DNA from: SZUA-229 sp036567985 | Lineage (GTDB): Bacteria; Pseudomonadota; Gammaproteobacteria; SZUA-229 | DNA length: 39,770 nucleotides | Assembly (NCBI GenBank): GCA_036567985.1 | Contig: DATCTK010000064.1 | Span: 1-39,770, forward strand | Direction of reading: 5' to 3' | Shown: positions 39,737 through 39,770 of the stretch, one piece after another | Layout of the letters: each line of letters begins with the position of its first letter | Numbering within the stretch: the stretch's first letter is position 1 | Notes under the pieces: model-generated | What the model was told of the DNA's origin: nothing | Databases searched by the model: none | The model's input: only the letters and a program-made list of their open reading frames with translations | Made by a program: the position numbers and the translations under genes

Positions 39737-39770
39737 ATGAGTCATTATAATACTGTATTTTCTCAACTAC
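39737..39770 (+). CDS. IS4-family-like transposase, N-terminus only
   Basis: The reading frame MSHYNTVFSQL runs off the window. This start resembles the N-terminal DUF4372-type segment of many IS4-family transposases (for example MxHxNTVFxQLL). AAGGA lies 11 nt upstream, with the intervening bases part of a hairpin. Only about 11 residues are visible, so the assignment is tentative. Confidence 0.55.
   Translation, partial: MSHYNTVFSQL

Overview
The window looks like a chromosomal segment of a gammaproteobacterium, probably a halotolerant or halophilic one. The evidence is the house-keeping order 4.5S RNA-dnaX-ybaB-recR, the block thrS-infC-rpmI-rplT-pheS-pheT-ihfA-merR, the TamA/TamB outer-membrane pair, and a right-hand region for making compatible solutes (ectoine-type and sucrose genes). 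The sucrose gene order sps-spp-fructokinase-amylosucrase and an EctR1-type regulator beside ectA resemble halotolerant methanotrophs such as Methylotuvimicrobium alcaliphilum, but the sequence does not fix the genus.

Layout. 1-300: tandem copies of a tRNA-Ser 5' fragment broken by a small hairpin element. 450-5190: a small membrane protein, 4.5S RNA, dnaX, ybaB, a cysteine-rich small protein, recR, a hypothetical gene and a HIT hydrolase. 5190-5930: a tRNA-Val(GAC) locus with one intact gene and two fragments, each fragment joined to the same type of element. 6130-14880: an SH3 membrane protein, then translation genes (ThrRS, IF3, L35, L20, PheRS) and IHF-alpha, with structured leaders before thrS and rpmI and a repeat-rich gap between rplT and pheS. 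14900-15480: tRNA-Pro(GGG) followed by two 3'-end fragments with elements. 15590-26780: a CbiX-like protein, a cold-shock protein, a beta-CASP hydrolase, tamA/tamB, a lipoprotein metallo-hydrolase, a VOC protein and a small heat-shock protein. 26937-37200: the osmolyte region, ectR, ectA, ask, a TPR membrane protein, sps, spp, fructokinase and amylosucrase. 37427 to the end: a RimB-RimK fusion, a chain of five hairpins, a DUF1003 protein and the start of an IS4-like transposase.

The most unusual content is non-coding. Five full copies (plus edge pieces) of a gene-less hairpin element sit inside fragments of three different tRNA genes (Ser, Val, Pro). Stem sequences differ between copies but pairing is kept, while the loops (CGGGA, CCCGAAGGG, AGGA) stay the same. 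Each copy sits between a tRNA-loop-like TTSRA and the continuing tRNA sequence AAT. The second unusual feature is an ectoine locus with its regulator and operator that keeps ectA and the dedicated aspartokinase but lacks ectB and ectC between them.

How the genes work together: most of the left two thirds is ordinary growth machinery. In the right third, the ectoine remnant, the sucrose synthesis/cleavage operon and possibly the TPR membrane protein form an osmoadaptation region. Sucrose-6-phosphate would be made by SPS and dephosphorylated by SPP. Amylosucrase would turn sucrose into glucan plus fructose, and the kinase would recycle the fructose.
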